A stretch of 64,000 bases of DNA, from positions 62,001-126,000 of the forward strand of contig CAVZKY010000007.1 in the NCBI GenBank assembly GCA_963775825.1, in the 5' to 3' direction. A program made the translations under genes and the position numbers. Of the stretch, positions 9,129 to 18,129 are shown one piece after another. The stretch's first letter is position 1, and each line of letters opens with the position of its first letter. The stretch is from Bog-532 sp963775825. Its GTDB lineage: Bacteria > Actinomycetota > Actinomycetes > Streptosporangiales > Streptosporangiaceae. Under the pieces are notes generated by a model. It ran no database searches. It saw only the letters and a list, made by a program, of their open reading frames with translations, and was not told the DNA's origin.

Positions 9129-10746
9129 TTAAGGAGCGCGGGGTTTGGTGCCGCCCGGTAGGGGGCTGTCGAGGGTGGGCCGGCCCTGGGGGTGGGTGAG
9201 GTGCAGGGTGCCGTTGGGGTCACCGGTGATGGTCCAGCCCAGCAGGTGAATGAAGTAGTTGTGGTGCACGAAGCAGAACAGGGCGGTGTCCTGGAGGCTG
9301 GTTGTCCCGCCGTGGCTCCAGGGTGTGAGGTGGTGGGCGGTGCACCAGGCGGCGGGCATGCCGCAGCCGGGTGCGCGGCAGCCTTGGTCGCGGGCTTCCA
9401 GGGCGCGGCGGAGGGCGGGGGGTTCGGTGCGGTAGCGGCGTCCGACGTCCAGGGGGATGCCGTCGCTCCAGCGGATGATGCTCAGTTCGGCGTGGCAGGC
9501 CAGGGCGAGGACCTGCCGGGCGGTCAGCGTGGCCCCGAACCCGGTCCGGGCCGGGGGTGGCCCCAGCGGAACGGGCGTCCGGCCGTCTCCGGCCGTCGCG
9601 GTGCCGGCCGTCCCGGTGCCGGGCCTCGCGCAGCAGCCGTCCGGGGTGCTGGCCGTCCCGGTGCCGGGCCTCGCGCAGCCCGTGGTCGCGCAGCGGTCTT
9701 GGGCGCCGGCCAGGGTCTGCTCTTCGACCAGGACGCTGAGGTGCGGGGCGGCGCCGTGCCGGGTGCCGGCTGTGCCGGAGTCCAGGGCGGCCTGGCAGGC
9801 GGCGGTCAGGCCGTCCATCCGCCGCTGCGCCGCGGTCCGGGTGTCTTCGGTGCCGCCCGGCGGGCCGAACGCATGCACGGCGGTCTTGATGATCTCCCAG
9901 GACAAGGTGTCCCCGCACGCACCGGAAAGGGTGCCCGTGTCGTCGAGGGTGAACCCGAACGACAGGTGCCGGCGCTCGAACCGTTTCCGCTCCCGCTCCT
10001 CAACGGCATCGGGGTCGGCGCGGTAGAGGAGTTCCTGGCCGAGCCTGGCGCAGCGCGCCGGGGTCCAGCCCGGGAATCCCGCACCGGCCCAGGGAACCCA
10101 CCGCACCCGGCACCGGCTGCTCCCCCGAAGGTGCCTGCCCGCCCGGTGCCGGGTCCTGGTCCGGGGATGCCTGCCCGCCCGGTGCCGCGTCCTGGTCCGG
10201 GGATGCCTGCCCGCCGGGAGGCGCTTCCCCGCCGGGAGGCGCTTCCCCGTCCGGTCCCGGGTGCTGCCCCGCGCGATGGGCCAGATCGGGCCGCCGGTTA
10301 CGGGCCGCGGCCAGCAGCAGATCCTCCGCGGCCAGCGCTGCCGCCTCGTCCTCGATCTGCCCGGCGGCGCGGCAGATGACATGCGCGGCGTCGAAGGAGA
10401 TCTGCCCGGCCATTAACGCCTTCCCCGTCGCCGCCAGCCGCCGCAGCGCCCGCCCCGCCGCCACCAGCTCCCCAGCCCGCCCCGGCGACCGGCCACACCC
10501 ATGCCGCAAAAACCCCGCCACGGACGAATATCCGGCTTCTGCGGCCCCGTCCACCGCATCCAGCGCCGCAGCCAGCCGGGCCAGCTCCCCGGTCACCTGG
10601 TCGGCGAAAGCGGCCAGGTCGCGGACCTGGCCCAGCAGCCCGACCACCCCGACGCCGCCGGGCCGGGACGCGTCCGCCGGCGATGGGCCGAGGGCGGCCA
10701 GCTCGGCCAGCACCCGGACCCGCGCTGTCACGTCAGGGGAACACAT
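9129..10746 (-). pseudogene. DUF222 / HNH endonuclease domain protein, frameshifted
   Basis: Begins MCSPDVTARVRVLAEL at ATG 10746. A DUF222 domain follows, including GRALRRLAATGKALMAGQIS and FDAAHVICRAAGQ. A Pro/Gly/Gln repeat linker leads to LYRADPDAVEERERKRFERR in a different frame. The C-terminus is an HNH nuclease with RDQGCRAPGCGMP and CTAHHLTPWSHGG (His-His and zinc Cys) and CFVHHNYFIHL. The frame change is near 10045 (…ALRQ to RLGQELLYR) and needs one base. These proteins occur in large families in actinobacteria, often near rearrangements. Function is unknown; they are suspected mobile or intron-linked nucleases. Either one real indel or a base error explains the break. Confidence 0.85.
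10134..10246. repeat. Two tandem repeats in the DUF222-HNH linker (36 bp x2, 18 bp x2)
   Basis: Two 36-bp copies (10134-10169 and 10170-10205) are followed by two 18-bp copies at 10211-10246, all in frame and encoding Pro/Gly/Gln/Asp-rich linker. Both unit lengths are multiples of three, so copy change would keep the frame. Confidence 0.75.
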
Positions 10747-10840
10747 ATCCGAATGGTCTCATGCGGGTCTGACAAAATCGGAACTAAGAGCGAGCACATC
10801 CGGGCAGAACATCCGGTCGGTGCAGGACCAGGTTGGCGGC

Positions 10841-10975
10841 ATGACAGAGATGATGCATGCGGTGGGCTACCGTAAACCCGCACCCATCTCCGACCCGGCC
10901 GACCTGGAAGACGCCGAGGTGCCGGTCCCTGAGCCAGGCCCACGCGACCTGCTCGTCCAGGTGAAAGCGGTCTCG
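10841..10975 (+). pseudogene. N-terminal fragment of zinc-type alcohol dehydrogenase
   Basis: From ATG 10841 (or 10853) it reads MHAVGYRKPAPISD, DLEDAEVPVPEPGPRDLLV, QVKAVS, the usual first 40 residues of YogA-like alcohol dehydrogenases. After AVS, homology stops. In intact relatives the next residues are VNPVD, which is precisely how the fragment at 8670-9059 on the minus strand begins. The simplest reading is one gene cut in two by inversion of about 9060-10975. Confidence 0.7.
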
Positions 10976-11044
10976 GGTTTTGAGGTTCGAGGCTCGCCGC
11001 ACCCGTCAGTGCGGTGCTGGTGGCCGGGACTGGAGCAAGCCGTG

Positions 11045-11692
11045 TTACCTCGCGAGACGCGCCTCGCCATATACCCAGTCGCTGCCGTCCCGGCGGATCG
11101 TGCAATCCCAGCCCAGCCGGCGCAGCCGGAGTTCCAGCTCCTGCGGGTCCACGAAGTTCTTGATCACGCGGAACGTGCTGCCATCGCGCAGCCGCCGCTC
11201 AACGACCTCATCCCGGCCCGCCACATAGGCCTCTTTCCCGCGCTCATCGACGTGCTCGTCGATGAACAGCACCCGTCCGTTCCCGGCCAGCAGGTTTCCC
11301 AGCAACTGCCAGAACTGCCCGAACCGGCTCGCCGGGACATGCGAGAGCCACGCCGAGAAGAAGATCACGTCGAACCGGGTAGCCGGGTCCCACGAGAATA
11401 CGTCGGCAACCTCGAAGCTGACATTTGCCGGCCGCACGCGGTCACGAGCGATCGCCACCGCCTCGGGCGCCGCATCAGTAGCCGTCACCGTGTCAGCCCA
11501 CCCCGCGAGCGCCTCCGTCCACAAGCCAGTCCCGCACGCGATCTCCAGCACGCTTCCGGCCGGGCGCATCTCCGCGACGAGCCGCGCGATACGCGCACGC
11601 GCCGCCGCGACGTCGCCGTACGCCGTCACGTCGTACTCGGCCGCCCGGCGACGGTAGTAATCAACCTGATCAGTCAGAACCTCGTCGGTCAC
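11045..11692 (-). CDS. Class I SAM-dependent methyltransferase
   Basis: About 215 residues from GTG 11692. The glycine-rich SAM-binding motif I is VLEIACGTGLWTEAL, followed by the acidic post-I TVTATDAAPEA, the VADVFSW segment and the DVIFFSAWLSHVP motif IV region. The frame is open up to 11800, but the extra 36 residues look non-coding. Family members methylate small molecules, often at O or N; substrate is unknown. It is cytosolic, transcribed toward the broken dehydrogenase, and ends 70 bases from the ADH fragment, so no gene partner suggests a pathway. Confidence 0.85.
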   Translation of the reverse strand: MTDEVLTDQVDYYRRRAAEYDVTAYGDVAAARARIARLVAEMRPAGSVLEIACGTGLWTEALAGWADTVTATDAAPEAVAIARDRVRPANVSFEVADVFSWDPATRFDVIFFSAWLSHVPASRFGQFWQLLGNLLAGNGRVLFIDEHVDERGKEAYVAGRDEVVERRLRDGSTFRVIKNFVDPQELELRLRRLGWDCTIRRDGSDWVYGEARLAR

Positions 11693-11818
11693 CCGAACAT
11701 CATCACCCGGCGACGCGGCCGCTTGCGCACTGACCCGAACGCACGAGCTGCAACCGGGATCAGCCGACGCTCGTACCAACGTGCCCCAGCCCAGCATCAC
11801 CGCGTGGGACGCTTCTCG

Positions 11819-12937
11819 TCATATAGCAGCGAGGCTCTGGTCGATGTCGGCCAGGAGGTCGTCGATCGGCTCGATGCCTGCCGACAGCCGGATCAATGAT
11901 TCGGGTGCCGTCTCCGAAGACCACCGGGCGCGCCGCTCCCACGCTGACTCCACCCCGCCGAAGCTGGTCGCGGGCAAGATGATCTGTGCGGCCGTCACCA
12001 CGGCGTCAGTCTCGGCTGCGGTGCCGTCCACCTCGAACGACAGCAACGGGCCGAAGCCCCTGGGCATCTGCGTGCCGGCCACTTCGAGCGTTGCCTCGTT
12101 CGTGCCGGGGTAGTGGACCGCGCGGACCCGTGAATGAGTGGCGAGGTGCCGGGCGATCGCGAGCGCGCTCTCGGATTGGCGGGTGACGCGCAGCGCGAGA
12201 GTTTTCAGGCCGCGCAGGGCCAGCCAGCTCTCGAACGGCCCGGGGATCCCGCCGCCGACCGCCCGCCAGTTCCGCAGGTCTTCCAGCAGCCCGGGGTCAC
12301 GGGTCAGCACCGCTCCGAGCAGCACGTCGGAATGACCGGACGCCGCCTTGGTCAGCGAGCACAGCGAGGCCAGCGCGCCGAGGTCGAGTGGCTTCTGCAG
12401 CAGGCCGGTCGCGACGGTGTTGTCCACGATCATCGGCGCGTCCGCCGCCGCAGCCAGCCGGGCCAGCCCAGCCAGGTCCGCGACCCGCAGCAGCGGATTG
12501 GTCGGCGTCTCCGCCCACAGCACCGACGGCCCCGCGGCGAGATGGTGCTTCACCTGCGCGTGGTCGAGCAGGTCGACCGGCACCGGCACGGCACCGTGCG
12601 GCCGCAGCTGATCGGCAAGCAGCCGCGTGTTGTAGTAACCGTCGTGAGGCAGCAGGACCTGCCTGCGGCCCTCCGTCAGCGCGAGCATGAGCGCCATCGA
12701 CGCGGCCTGGCCCGAGGCGAAGACCACCGCTTCGGCATCTTCCATGATCCCGAGCGCCTGTTCGAGCGCTTCCCAGCTCGGGTTGCCGCTCCGCCCGTAC
12801 GCGCGAGGCGGATCGGGCTCACCCCAGGAGGCGTACACGCTCGCTGGCACCAGCGGCGGCGACGCAGGCGCACCAGGATGGCGCTGCGTTCCGGCGTGGA
12901 TGACCCTTGATTCCGCGGAGGGCTGCTGCTTGTTCAC
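11819..12937 (-). CDS. PLP-dependent trans-sulfuration enzyme (cystathionine gamma-lyase/synthase family)
   Basis: A 372-residue fold-type I enzyme of the Cys/Met metabolism family. Motifs seen are YGRSGNPSWEALEQAL, VVFASGQAASMALM, LWAETPTNPLLRVADL, the PLP Asp segment MIVDNTVATGLLQKPL, and SLTKAASGHSDVL with the Schiff-base Lys. The C-terminus has ATSFGGVESAWERR and LIRLSAGIEPIDDL. The start GTG 12937 has TTGGAGC at good spacing; the open frame to 13042 is ignored. Whether it is a gamma-synthase, gamma-lyase or related enzyme cannot be read from the sequence. The DinB-like gene lies 34 bases upstream on the same strand, so co-transcription is likely. Confidence 0.9.
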   Translation of the reverse strand: MNKQQPSAESRVIHAGTQRHPGAPASPPLVPASVYASWGEPDPPRAYGRSGNPSWEALEQALGIMEDAEAVVFASGQAASMALMLALTEGRRQVLLPHDGYYNTRLLADQLRPHGAVPVPVDLLDHAQVKHHLAAGPSVLWAETPTNPLLRVADLAGLARLAAAADAPMIVDNTVATGLLQKPLDLGALASLCSLTKAASGHSDVLLGAVLTRDPGLLEDLRNWRAVGGGIPGPFESWLALRGLKTLALRVTRQSESALAIARHLATHSRVRAVHYPGTNEATLEVAGTQMPRGFGPLLSFEVDGTAAETDAVVTAAQIILPATSFGGVESAWERRARWSSETAPESLIRLSAGIEPIDDLLADIDQSLAAI

Positions 12938-12971
12938 GTGCTTGCTCCAACTGGTGCTGGCCGGCCGGGGG

Positions 12972-13478
12972 TCAGACGCCGACGGTTCCGTCGATTCCCT
13001 CGCGGAGCAGGTCGGCGTGCCCATTGTGGCGGGCGTACTCATGGATCAGATGCAGCATCACCAGCCGCAGCGACAAATCTTCGTCCCAGCGTTCGTTGTG
13101 CCTGACCAGGTCGAGTGACTCCGCGGCTTCCTCGATGCGGCGAGAGTGCTCGATCTCCGTCCGCCACGCGCCGAACGCCTCCGCCCGCGTGGCCGTGCTC
13201 GCGTCGTAGGCCACCTGGAAGTCGCCTTTCTCCGACCACACCAGCGGGATGTCCTCGCCATTGATCACCCGGCGGAACCAGTTGCGCTCCACCTCGGCCA
13301 TGTGCCGGACCAGGCCGAGCAGCGACAGGGACGATGGTGGCATCGACTGGCACCGGAGCTCCTCATCCGTCAGGCCGTCGCACTTCATCGCGAGCGTCGC
13401 GCGATGGTAGTCGAGGAATGTGCGCAGCATGATCCGCTCGTTGCCGACGAGGGGAGGGTCGATCCGTTCGGTGGTCAT
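12972..13478 (-). CDS. DinB-like / DUF664 four-helix metalloprotein
   Basis: A 168-residue DinB-superfamily protein. The three metal-binding His positions are visible: LVRHMAEVERNWFRR for the first, and HEYARHNGHADLLREGIDG for the other two near the C-terminus. In actinobacteria this superfamily includes mycothiol-dependent S-transferases, and other members are uncharacterised. GGAGGACC precedes ATG 13478. It probably heads a two-gene unit with the PLP enzyme, which might fit thiol chemistry; that link is inference. Confidence 0.88.
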   Translation of the reverse strand: MTTERIDPPLVGNERIMLRTFLDYHRATLAMKCDGLTDEELRCQSMPPSSLSLLGLVRHMAEVERNWFRRVINGEDIPLVWSEKGDFQVAYDASTATRAEAFGAWRTEIEHSRRIEEAAESLDLVRHNERWDEDLSLRLVMLHLIHEYARHNGHADLLREGIDGTVGV

Positions 13479-13539
13479 CGCGGGTCCTCCAGCGTCAGTG
13501 TCGCGAGGGCTTAGGCCTGGCGCGTTTCAGGGTGCGGGC

Positions 13540-14328
13540 TCACGCTTCTCGCGTCCGTAGCCGCAGGGAGGTCCAGCTGGCATCGGCGGTCCAGCCGCCG
13601 TCGACCGGCAGGGCGACCCCGTTGACGAACGCGCTGCGCGCGGGATCGGCCAGGAAGGCCACCGCGGCCGCTACGTCGGCCGGCGAAGCGAACCGGGCCA
13701 TCGGCACCTGGTTGACGATATCGGCGTCGGTGTAACCGCCACTGGCCTGGTCTTCGGCATCCATCTCGGTCTTGATCCACCCCGGGCAGACCGCGTTCAC
13801 CCGCACACCGCGCCCACCCCATTCGACCGCGAGGGTTGACGTGAGCCCGACCAGGCCATGTTTGGAGGCATTGTAGGCGGCCCGGTGCGCCACGGCGCGC
13901 AGGCCGGCGATCGAGGCGACGTTGACCACCGACCCGGACCCGGCCGCGAGCATCTGCGCGCCGAACTCCCGGCACAGCAGGAACGCGCCTGTCAGGTTGA
14001 TGTCGAGCACCCGCCGCCAGGCCTCGGCCGTGATCTCCTCGGCTGGCACTAGCAACGAAACGCCCGCGTTGTTGACCAGCACATCGGCCCGCCCGAACCG
14101 CTCCCGGACGCCGGAAGCCAGCGCGAGGACGTCGGCCTCAGCGGACACGTCGGTCCGCGACGGCCACACCTCAGCGCCCAGCGCTCTTACCTCGGCGGCG
14201 GTATCGGCCAGACCTGCCACATCGGCCAGCACCAGGACGTAGCCTTCCCTGGCCAGCGTCGCGGCGATCACCCGGCCCAGCCCGCGTGCCGCCCCAGTCA
14301 CCACGGCCACGCGTCCAGGTTGCTGCAT
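13540..14328 (-). CDS. SDR family NAD(P)-dependent oxidoreductase
   Basis: A 262-residue classical short-chain dehydrogenase. The cofactor motif is VVTGAARGLGRVIAA, followed by LVNNAGVSL, the catalytic Ser region VVNVASIAGL, and the YNASKHGLVG catalytic Tyr-x3-Lys. The FabG-like C-terminus is FVNGVALPVDGGWTAD. An Asp after the second strand (VLADVAG) suggests NAD(H) preference. No Shine-Dalgarno is obvious before ATG 14328. Substrate cannot be inferred. Confidence 0.93.
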   Translation of the reverse strand: MQQPGRVAVVTGAARGLGRVIAATLAREGYVLVLADVAGLADTAAEVRALGAEVWPSRTDVSAEADVLALASGVRERFGRADVLVNNAGVSLLVPAEEITAEAWRRVLDINLTGAFLLCREFGAQMLAAGSGSVVNVASIAGLRAVAHRAAYNASKHGLVGLTSTLAVEWGGRGVRVNAVCPGWIKTEMDAEDQASGGYTDADIVNQVPMARFASPADVAAAVAFLADPARSAFVNGVALPVDGGWTADASWTSLRLRTREA

Positions 14329-14397
14329 GGCAGCGTTCTATCAGAGCGACGCGGCCCGCATCCTGGCCCGGTCGCTGGCCGCGTTACCGGGGCCCGC

Positions 14398-14577
14398 CTA
14401 CCAGAGGTTGCCCCCGACCAGTACGTACAGGAACGGCACTAGGGGTATGAGGCCGAAGATCCCCCACACCACTTTCTCCACACCGGTGAGATCGCTCCGG
14501 CCAGCCAGATTGACCCACATGAGGATCACCGCGACCGGGTGAATGAGGCAGACCAACAGCTCCAGAAGCTTCTTCAT
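14398..14577 (-). CDS. Small two-helix membrane protein
   Basis: A 59-residue protein starting MKKLLELLVCLIHPV. Two hydrophobic stretches (about residues 3-24 and 34-55, the latter including GIFGLIPLVPFLYVL) suggest a hairpin in the membrane, with a short basic/acidic turn GRSDLTGVEK between them. The start at ATG 14577 is chosen because the 51 residues upstream lack membrane character and the ATG follows a weak TAGAGAA. It resembles small uncharacterised actinobacterial membrane proteins; no function is known. Confidence 0.65.
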   Translation of the reverse strand: MKKLLELLVCLIHPVAVILMWVNLAGRSDLTGVEKVVWGIFGLIPLVPFLYVLVGGNLW

Positions 14578-14778
14578 GGTCACATTCTCTACCCAGCAGC
14601 AGCCACCGCAGTCACGCGAGTTGCTTCGGTTTGGACTCATTGGCGCCCGGCCCGCAGCGAACCTGAAGACGTTCAGGAATCCGTCAGCAAAGTTCCAGCG
14701 TCCCGTTTGCATGCCGGCAGGTTCGCCCAAGGTCCGCTGCCGAAACTACCCACAGAGCGAAAAATAAGAAGGAGCTAG

Positions 14779-16305
14779 GTGGGCAGATCCATGAACGTCA
14801 TCCAGGGTTCGGCGCTTTCGGCGGAACCAGAACGGGAGCCGTCATCTTCCGCGTACCCCGGTGCGGGCGGCCCTTATGGCTCGTACGGGGGCGGAACACC
14901 GGGACCCTACGGTCCCGGCGGCAGCTGGTCCGGCGGCAATTGGTCGGGCGGCGGCGGTAACTGGTCCGGCGGTAACTGGTCCGGCGGGGGGAACGTCCCG
15001 CCGAGCCCGCGGCACCGGCGCCTCCGGCGCGGGGTTGTGTTCGGCGTGGCCGGAGTCACGCTGGCTGCCGCGGCCGCCGTTGGCTCCTACGATGCCGTCC
15101 AGGGTGGTGGCAGTTCGACGGGCCACGCCACCACCAGTGCCAACACTGTGCTCAGCACCTCCCAGATCACCAGCAAGGTCTCACCCGGCCTCGTTGACGT
15201 GGTGTCGACCCTCGGCGATGAGAACGGCGAGGCGGCAGGCACGGGCATGGTGCTGACCTCCACAGGTGAGGTGCTGACCAACAACCACGTGATCGACGGC
15301 GCGACCTCCATCTCCGTCACCGACATTGGGAACGGCCGCACCTACAAGGCCTCCGTCGTCGGCTACGACAAGACCCAGGACGTCGCGGTTCTGCAGCTGC
15401 AGGACGCCTCCGGCCTGACCACGGTCAGCCTGGGTAATTCCGCCACCGTCAGCACCGGCCAGAGCGTTGTTGCCATCGGGAACGCGGAAGGCAAGGGCGG
15501 CCAGCCGTCGGTGGTGACCGGTAGCGTCACCGCGCTCAACCAGTCCATCACGGCCAGCGACGAGGGCTCCGGCAGTTCAGAGCAGCTAACCGGGTTGATC
15601 GAGACCAACGCGCCGATCGAGCCCGGCGACTCGGGCGGCTCGCTGGTCAACTCGGCCGGCCAGGTGGTCGGCATGGACACCGCAGCCTCGACGTCCAGCG
15701 AGACGCCGACCGCGCAGACGGCGAATCCGGGCCAGCAGAGCCAGGGCCAGACCGGGCAGAACCAGAGCGGGCAGAGCCAGTCAAGCGGGACTCAGGCCTT
15801 CGCCATCCCGATCAACGAGGCGGTTTCCATCGCGGCGCAGATCGACGGGGGCAAGTCCTCCGCCACGGTTCATCTCGGTTCCACCGCCTTCCTCGGCGTC
15901 GAAGTGAGCAGTACCAGCAACAGCACAGGTACCGGCACCGGCGCGGGTGGCCTCGGCGGCGGTTACGGTTCGGGCGGTGACGGCGGCTATGGCTACGGCA
16001 GCGGTGACGGCGGCTATGGCTACGGCAGCGGTGACGGCGGCTATGGCTACGGCAGCGGCGGCGCCAGCACCACCTCGGGTGCGCAGATCGCAGGGGCCCT
16101 GTCCGGTTCGCCGGCGGCCAATGCCGGGCTGAGCGCTGGTGATGTGATCACGTCGATCGGCGGCCAGTCGATCACCTCGGCGACGCAGATGCAGTCGGTT
16201 ATCGGGGCCTACCACCCCGGCGACAAGGTAAGCGTCAGCTGGACCGACGCCTCCGGCCAGACCCAGACCGCCACGGTGACCTTCGCCAGCGGGCCGGCTG
16301 ACTGA
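14779..16305 (+). CDS. HtrA-like S1C serine protease with PDZ domain
   Basis: A 508-residue membrane-tethered protease. The cytosolic N-terminus is rich in Gly/Ser/Trp (WSGGNWSGG repeats), then comes one membrane helix (RGVVFGVAGVTLAAAAAVG, about 78-98). The trypsin-like domain has all three catalytic residues: His in TNNHVIDG, Asp in KTQDVAVLQL, Ser in IEPGDSGGSLVN. A Gln/Ser/Asn-rich insert and a Gly/Tyr repeat segment lead into the C-terminal PDZ domain (PAANAGLSAGDVITSIGGQ). GTG 14779 follows GAAGGAG; ATG 14791 is an alternative. Such proteases degrade or process envelope proteins. A strong two-way hairpin follows the gene. Confidence 0.93.
   Translation: MGRSMNVIQGSALSAEPEREPSSSAYPGAGGPYGSYGGGTPGPYGPGGSWSGGNWSGGGGNWSGGNWSGGGNVPPSPRHRRLRRGVVFGVAGVTLAAAAAVGSYDAVQGGGSSTGHATTSANTVLSTSQITSKVSPGLVDVVSTLGDENGEAAGTGMVLTSTGEVLTNNHVIDGATSISVTDIGNGRTYKASVVGYDKTQDVAVLQLQDASGLTTVSLGNSATVSTGQSVVAIGNAEGKGGQPSVVTGSVTALNQSITASDEGSGSSEQLTGLIETNAPIEPGDSGGSLVNSAGQVVGMDTAASTSSETPTAQTANPGQQSQGQTGQNQSGQSQSSGTQAFAIPINEAVSIAAQIDGGKSSATVHLGSTAFLGVEVSSTSNSTGTGTGAGGLGGGYGSGGDGGYGYGSGDGGYGYGSGDGGYGYGSGGASTTSGAQIAGALSGSPAANAGLSAGDVITSIGGQSITSATQMQSVIGAYHPGDKVSVSWTDASGQTQTATVTFASGPAD
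15976..16056 (+). repeat. 27-bp in-frame tandem repeat x3
   Basis: Three essentially identical 27-base units encode GDGGYGYGS three times, in the linker between the protease and PDZ domains. The identity of the codons suggests recent slippage or duplication; the unit keeps the reading frame. Confidence 0.9.
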
Positions 16306-16334
16306 GCCTCTTGCGTTTCACCATCCCGGTTACG

Positions 16335-16384
16335 ACATGCTGAAGCCCCTGCGGGTACTACCACCCGCAGGGGCTTCAGCATGT
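16335..16384. terminator. 22-bp perfect inverted repeat, bidirectional terminator
   Basis: Left arm 16335-16356 and right arm 16363-16384 are perfectly complementary over 22 bases around the 6-base loop ACTACC. It stands 30 bases after the protease stop and 80 before the end of the convergent LysM gene, so it can serve both. Confidence 0.9.
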
Positions 16385-16463
16385 TCCGCCTGGTGTGTGG
16401 CGCAACGGGCCGCTCGGACGGTGACCATTACGCGGTCAGCGCCGAGGCAACGGTTACCGGCCG

Positions 16464-17459
16464 CTAGCAGCGGTTGGTGTAGGCCCCGGTCGTGAAGGTC
16501 GTCCACGGGCCCCAGTTGCCGCCGTCCGAGCTGATGGCGACGGCGGCCTCGGCGTTGCCCAGCGGGTCGAGCGTGGCCTCTGCGCCGTGCGAGGCGTTGA
16601 TCTGCCACAGGCCATAGTCGGCGGTCGGGCTGATGGCGTTCGGATTGCCGCCCGACTCGGCCATGGCGATCTCCGCGGCCATGAACGCGTCGCCCGCCGA
16701 ACCGCCAGCCTGCTCCCACAGCGACTCCAGGCCGCTGCAGCTGAACGTGCCTGCCGCGGTCCTCGTGGCCCCGCTCGAGACCCGGGAGGCGGTTGTCGTC
16801 GGCGCGCTGCTCGCCGCAGGCGCGCTGCTCTCGCTGGTGCTGCTCTGGACCCGGGCGGCGTGCCGGGCCTGGTACCCGCTGCCCTGCGAGCTTGAGATGC
16901 TCGACGTGGTGGCCGGCAGCTCGGACGCGGGCAGTGTGTAACCGGCGGGTGGGTCGGCCGGTACGCTCAGCGTCTGGCCCGGGTAGATCAGGTTCGGGTT
17001 GGAGACGGTCTTGTTGTTCACGTGGTAGAGCCACTGCCAGTCGCCGGACTTCCCGTAGAAGTGGTCCGCGATGCTGGACAGCGTGTCGCCGGAGTGGACC
17101 GGGTAGTTCTGGCTGATCTTCGCGGCACGGGTGACCGCGTCCAGGTGGACGGAGCCTGCGTAAGCGGCAGCGGCCTTGGTGGCGACCAGGGCCTGCGCGG
17201 CAGAACTGGCGCCCGCGGCCGCGGCGTGCTCCGTCTTGGCGGTCACGACGGCCGCTGCCACGGTGCGGTGCTTGACGGCGGCCGCGGCGTGCCCGTGCGG
17301 GACGGCCATCAGCGCTCCCGCGGTCACCGCCATTGCGGGCGCTGCCTTGCCCGCCTTCTCCGCGACCTTCTCCACCTGCGACGGCGTGGTGTGCCGTCCC
17401 GACCGCATGAGCTTCATCTTGCGGCCGTACCTATGCGCTGAACCCACAAAGCTCCCCAT
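16464..17459 (-). CDS. Secreted LysM / lysozyme-like (transglycosylase) protein
   Basis: A 331-residue exported cell-wall protein. The basic N-terminus and the hydrophobic AAPAMAVTAGALMAVPHGHA (about 39-58) act as signal or anchor. An Ala/Val-rich spacer follows, then one LysM domain (YPVHSGDTLSSIADHFYG … LIYPGQTLSVP, about 120-165) and a Ser/Thr-rich linker. The C-terminal lysozyme-like domain has the catalytic-type Glu in AAEIAMAESGGNPNAIS and DYGLWQIN. The family cleaves or remodels peptidoglycan. The leader upstream (17460-17650) contains a palindrome and a direct repeat, listed separately. The start is the first ATG after the leader; its ribosome site is weak. Confidence 0.87.
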   Translation of the reverse strand: MGSFVGSAHRYGRKMKLMRSGRHTTPSQVEKVAEKAGKAAPAMAVTAGALMAVPHGHAAAAVKHRTVAAAVVTAKTEHAAAAGASSAAQALVATKAAAAYAGSVHLDAVTRAAKISQNYPVHSGDTLSSIADHFYGKSGDWQWLYHVNNKTVSNPNLIYPGQTLSVPADPPAGYTLPASELPATTSSISSSQGSGYQARHAARVQSSTSESSAPAASSAPTTTASRVSSGATRTAAGTFSCSGLESLWEQAGGSAGDAFMAAEIAMAESGGNPNAISPTADYGLWQINASHGAEATLDPLGNAEAAVAISSDGGNWGPWTTFTTGAYTNRC

Positions 17460-17525
17460 CGTCGTATCGGTGCCTGCTTACTTACGCTGCTCGTGGGAGC
17501 AGGTTTTCGGTCCGGCCGAAGCAGA

Positions 17526-17541
17526 GATCACGTTCGTGATC
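17526..17541. promoter_or_regulatory. 7-2-7 palindrome in the leader of the LysM gene
   Basis: GATCACG-TT-CGTGATC is a perfect inverted repeat 67 bases before the LysM start codon. Its position within the likely 5' untranslated or promoter region suits an operator or a small RNA hairpin. The binding factor is unknown. Confidence 0.4.
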
Positions 17542-17553
17542 GCTCGCGGCATC

Positions 17554-17584
17554 TGCCACACCCTCACGGTGTTTGCCACACCCT
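17554..17584. repeat. 11-bp direct repeat, 20-bp period, in the LysM leader
   Basis: TGCCACACCCT occurs at 17554-17564 and again at 17574-17584, two helical turns apart, next to the palindrome at 17526. Spacing by 20 bases would put both copies on the same DNA face. It is a possible paired regulator site. The stretch 17460-18129 otherwise holds no gene; no riboswitch consensus was recognised. Confidence 0.4.
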
Positions 17585-18129
17585 TGGCGGTGTCCTGTGC
17601 CGCTGGAGAGCATGTCAGGACGCGCGGGCGGCTCGCAGGCAAATCGACGAAATTCTGTGATGGTCTCGTGATAACTAACAGAAGCATCACACGACGCACG
17701 CGTATAGCCGTCATTAGCCATACAAGAAGTAATTGTTTATATTACCCAAGGGGGAAAGAGGGCAGGCGCCGCCGTCCGGACCTGGCGTATCTTGTGCCGC
17801 TGACGAGGTGCCTGGTTGGTCGAGTTCTGCGCCCAGCCGATCTCGCGCCTGCCCGGCGGATTGCCCGGCGCGAACCTTTCCCGCCTGTGCCGAGCAGATA
17901 TGACCTGTCCCCGGGAGCGGATCTCCGGGCCTGCGCCGAGCCGGTTTCGCAGTCCTCCGGGGCGGTAATCCGGCCGGTTATCCGGGCGGTTATCCGGCCT
18001 GCCCGGCAGCTTAGGGAAAGACCGGCGGATCTGGGAGAGAATTGACCGTGCCTGTCGATCCGGGCCGTTGCCGTGCGTCGGTGAGGTAGGACGGCCCGGG
18101 AGGCGGGCCACGTATGGGAAGAAGGCACC

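Noticed and set aside
17460..17650. Possible c-di-AMP (ydaO-type) riboswitch before the LysM gene
   Set aside because: Considered because such genes often carry one, but the conserved sequence blocks could not be found by eye; only a palindrome and a direct repeat are reported.
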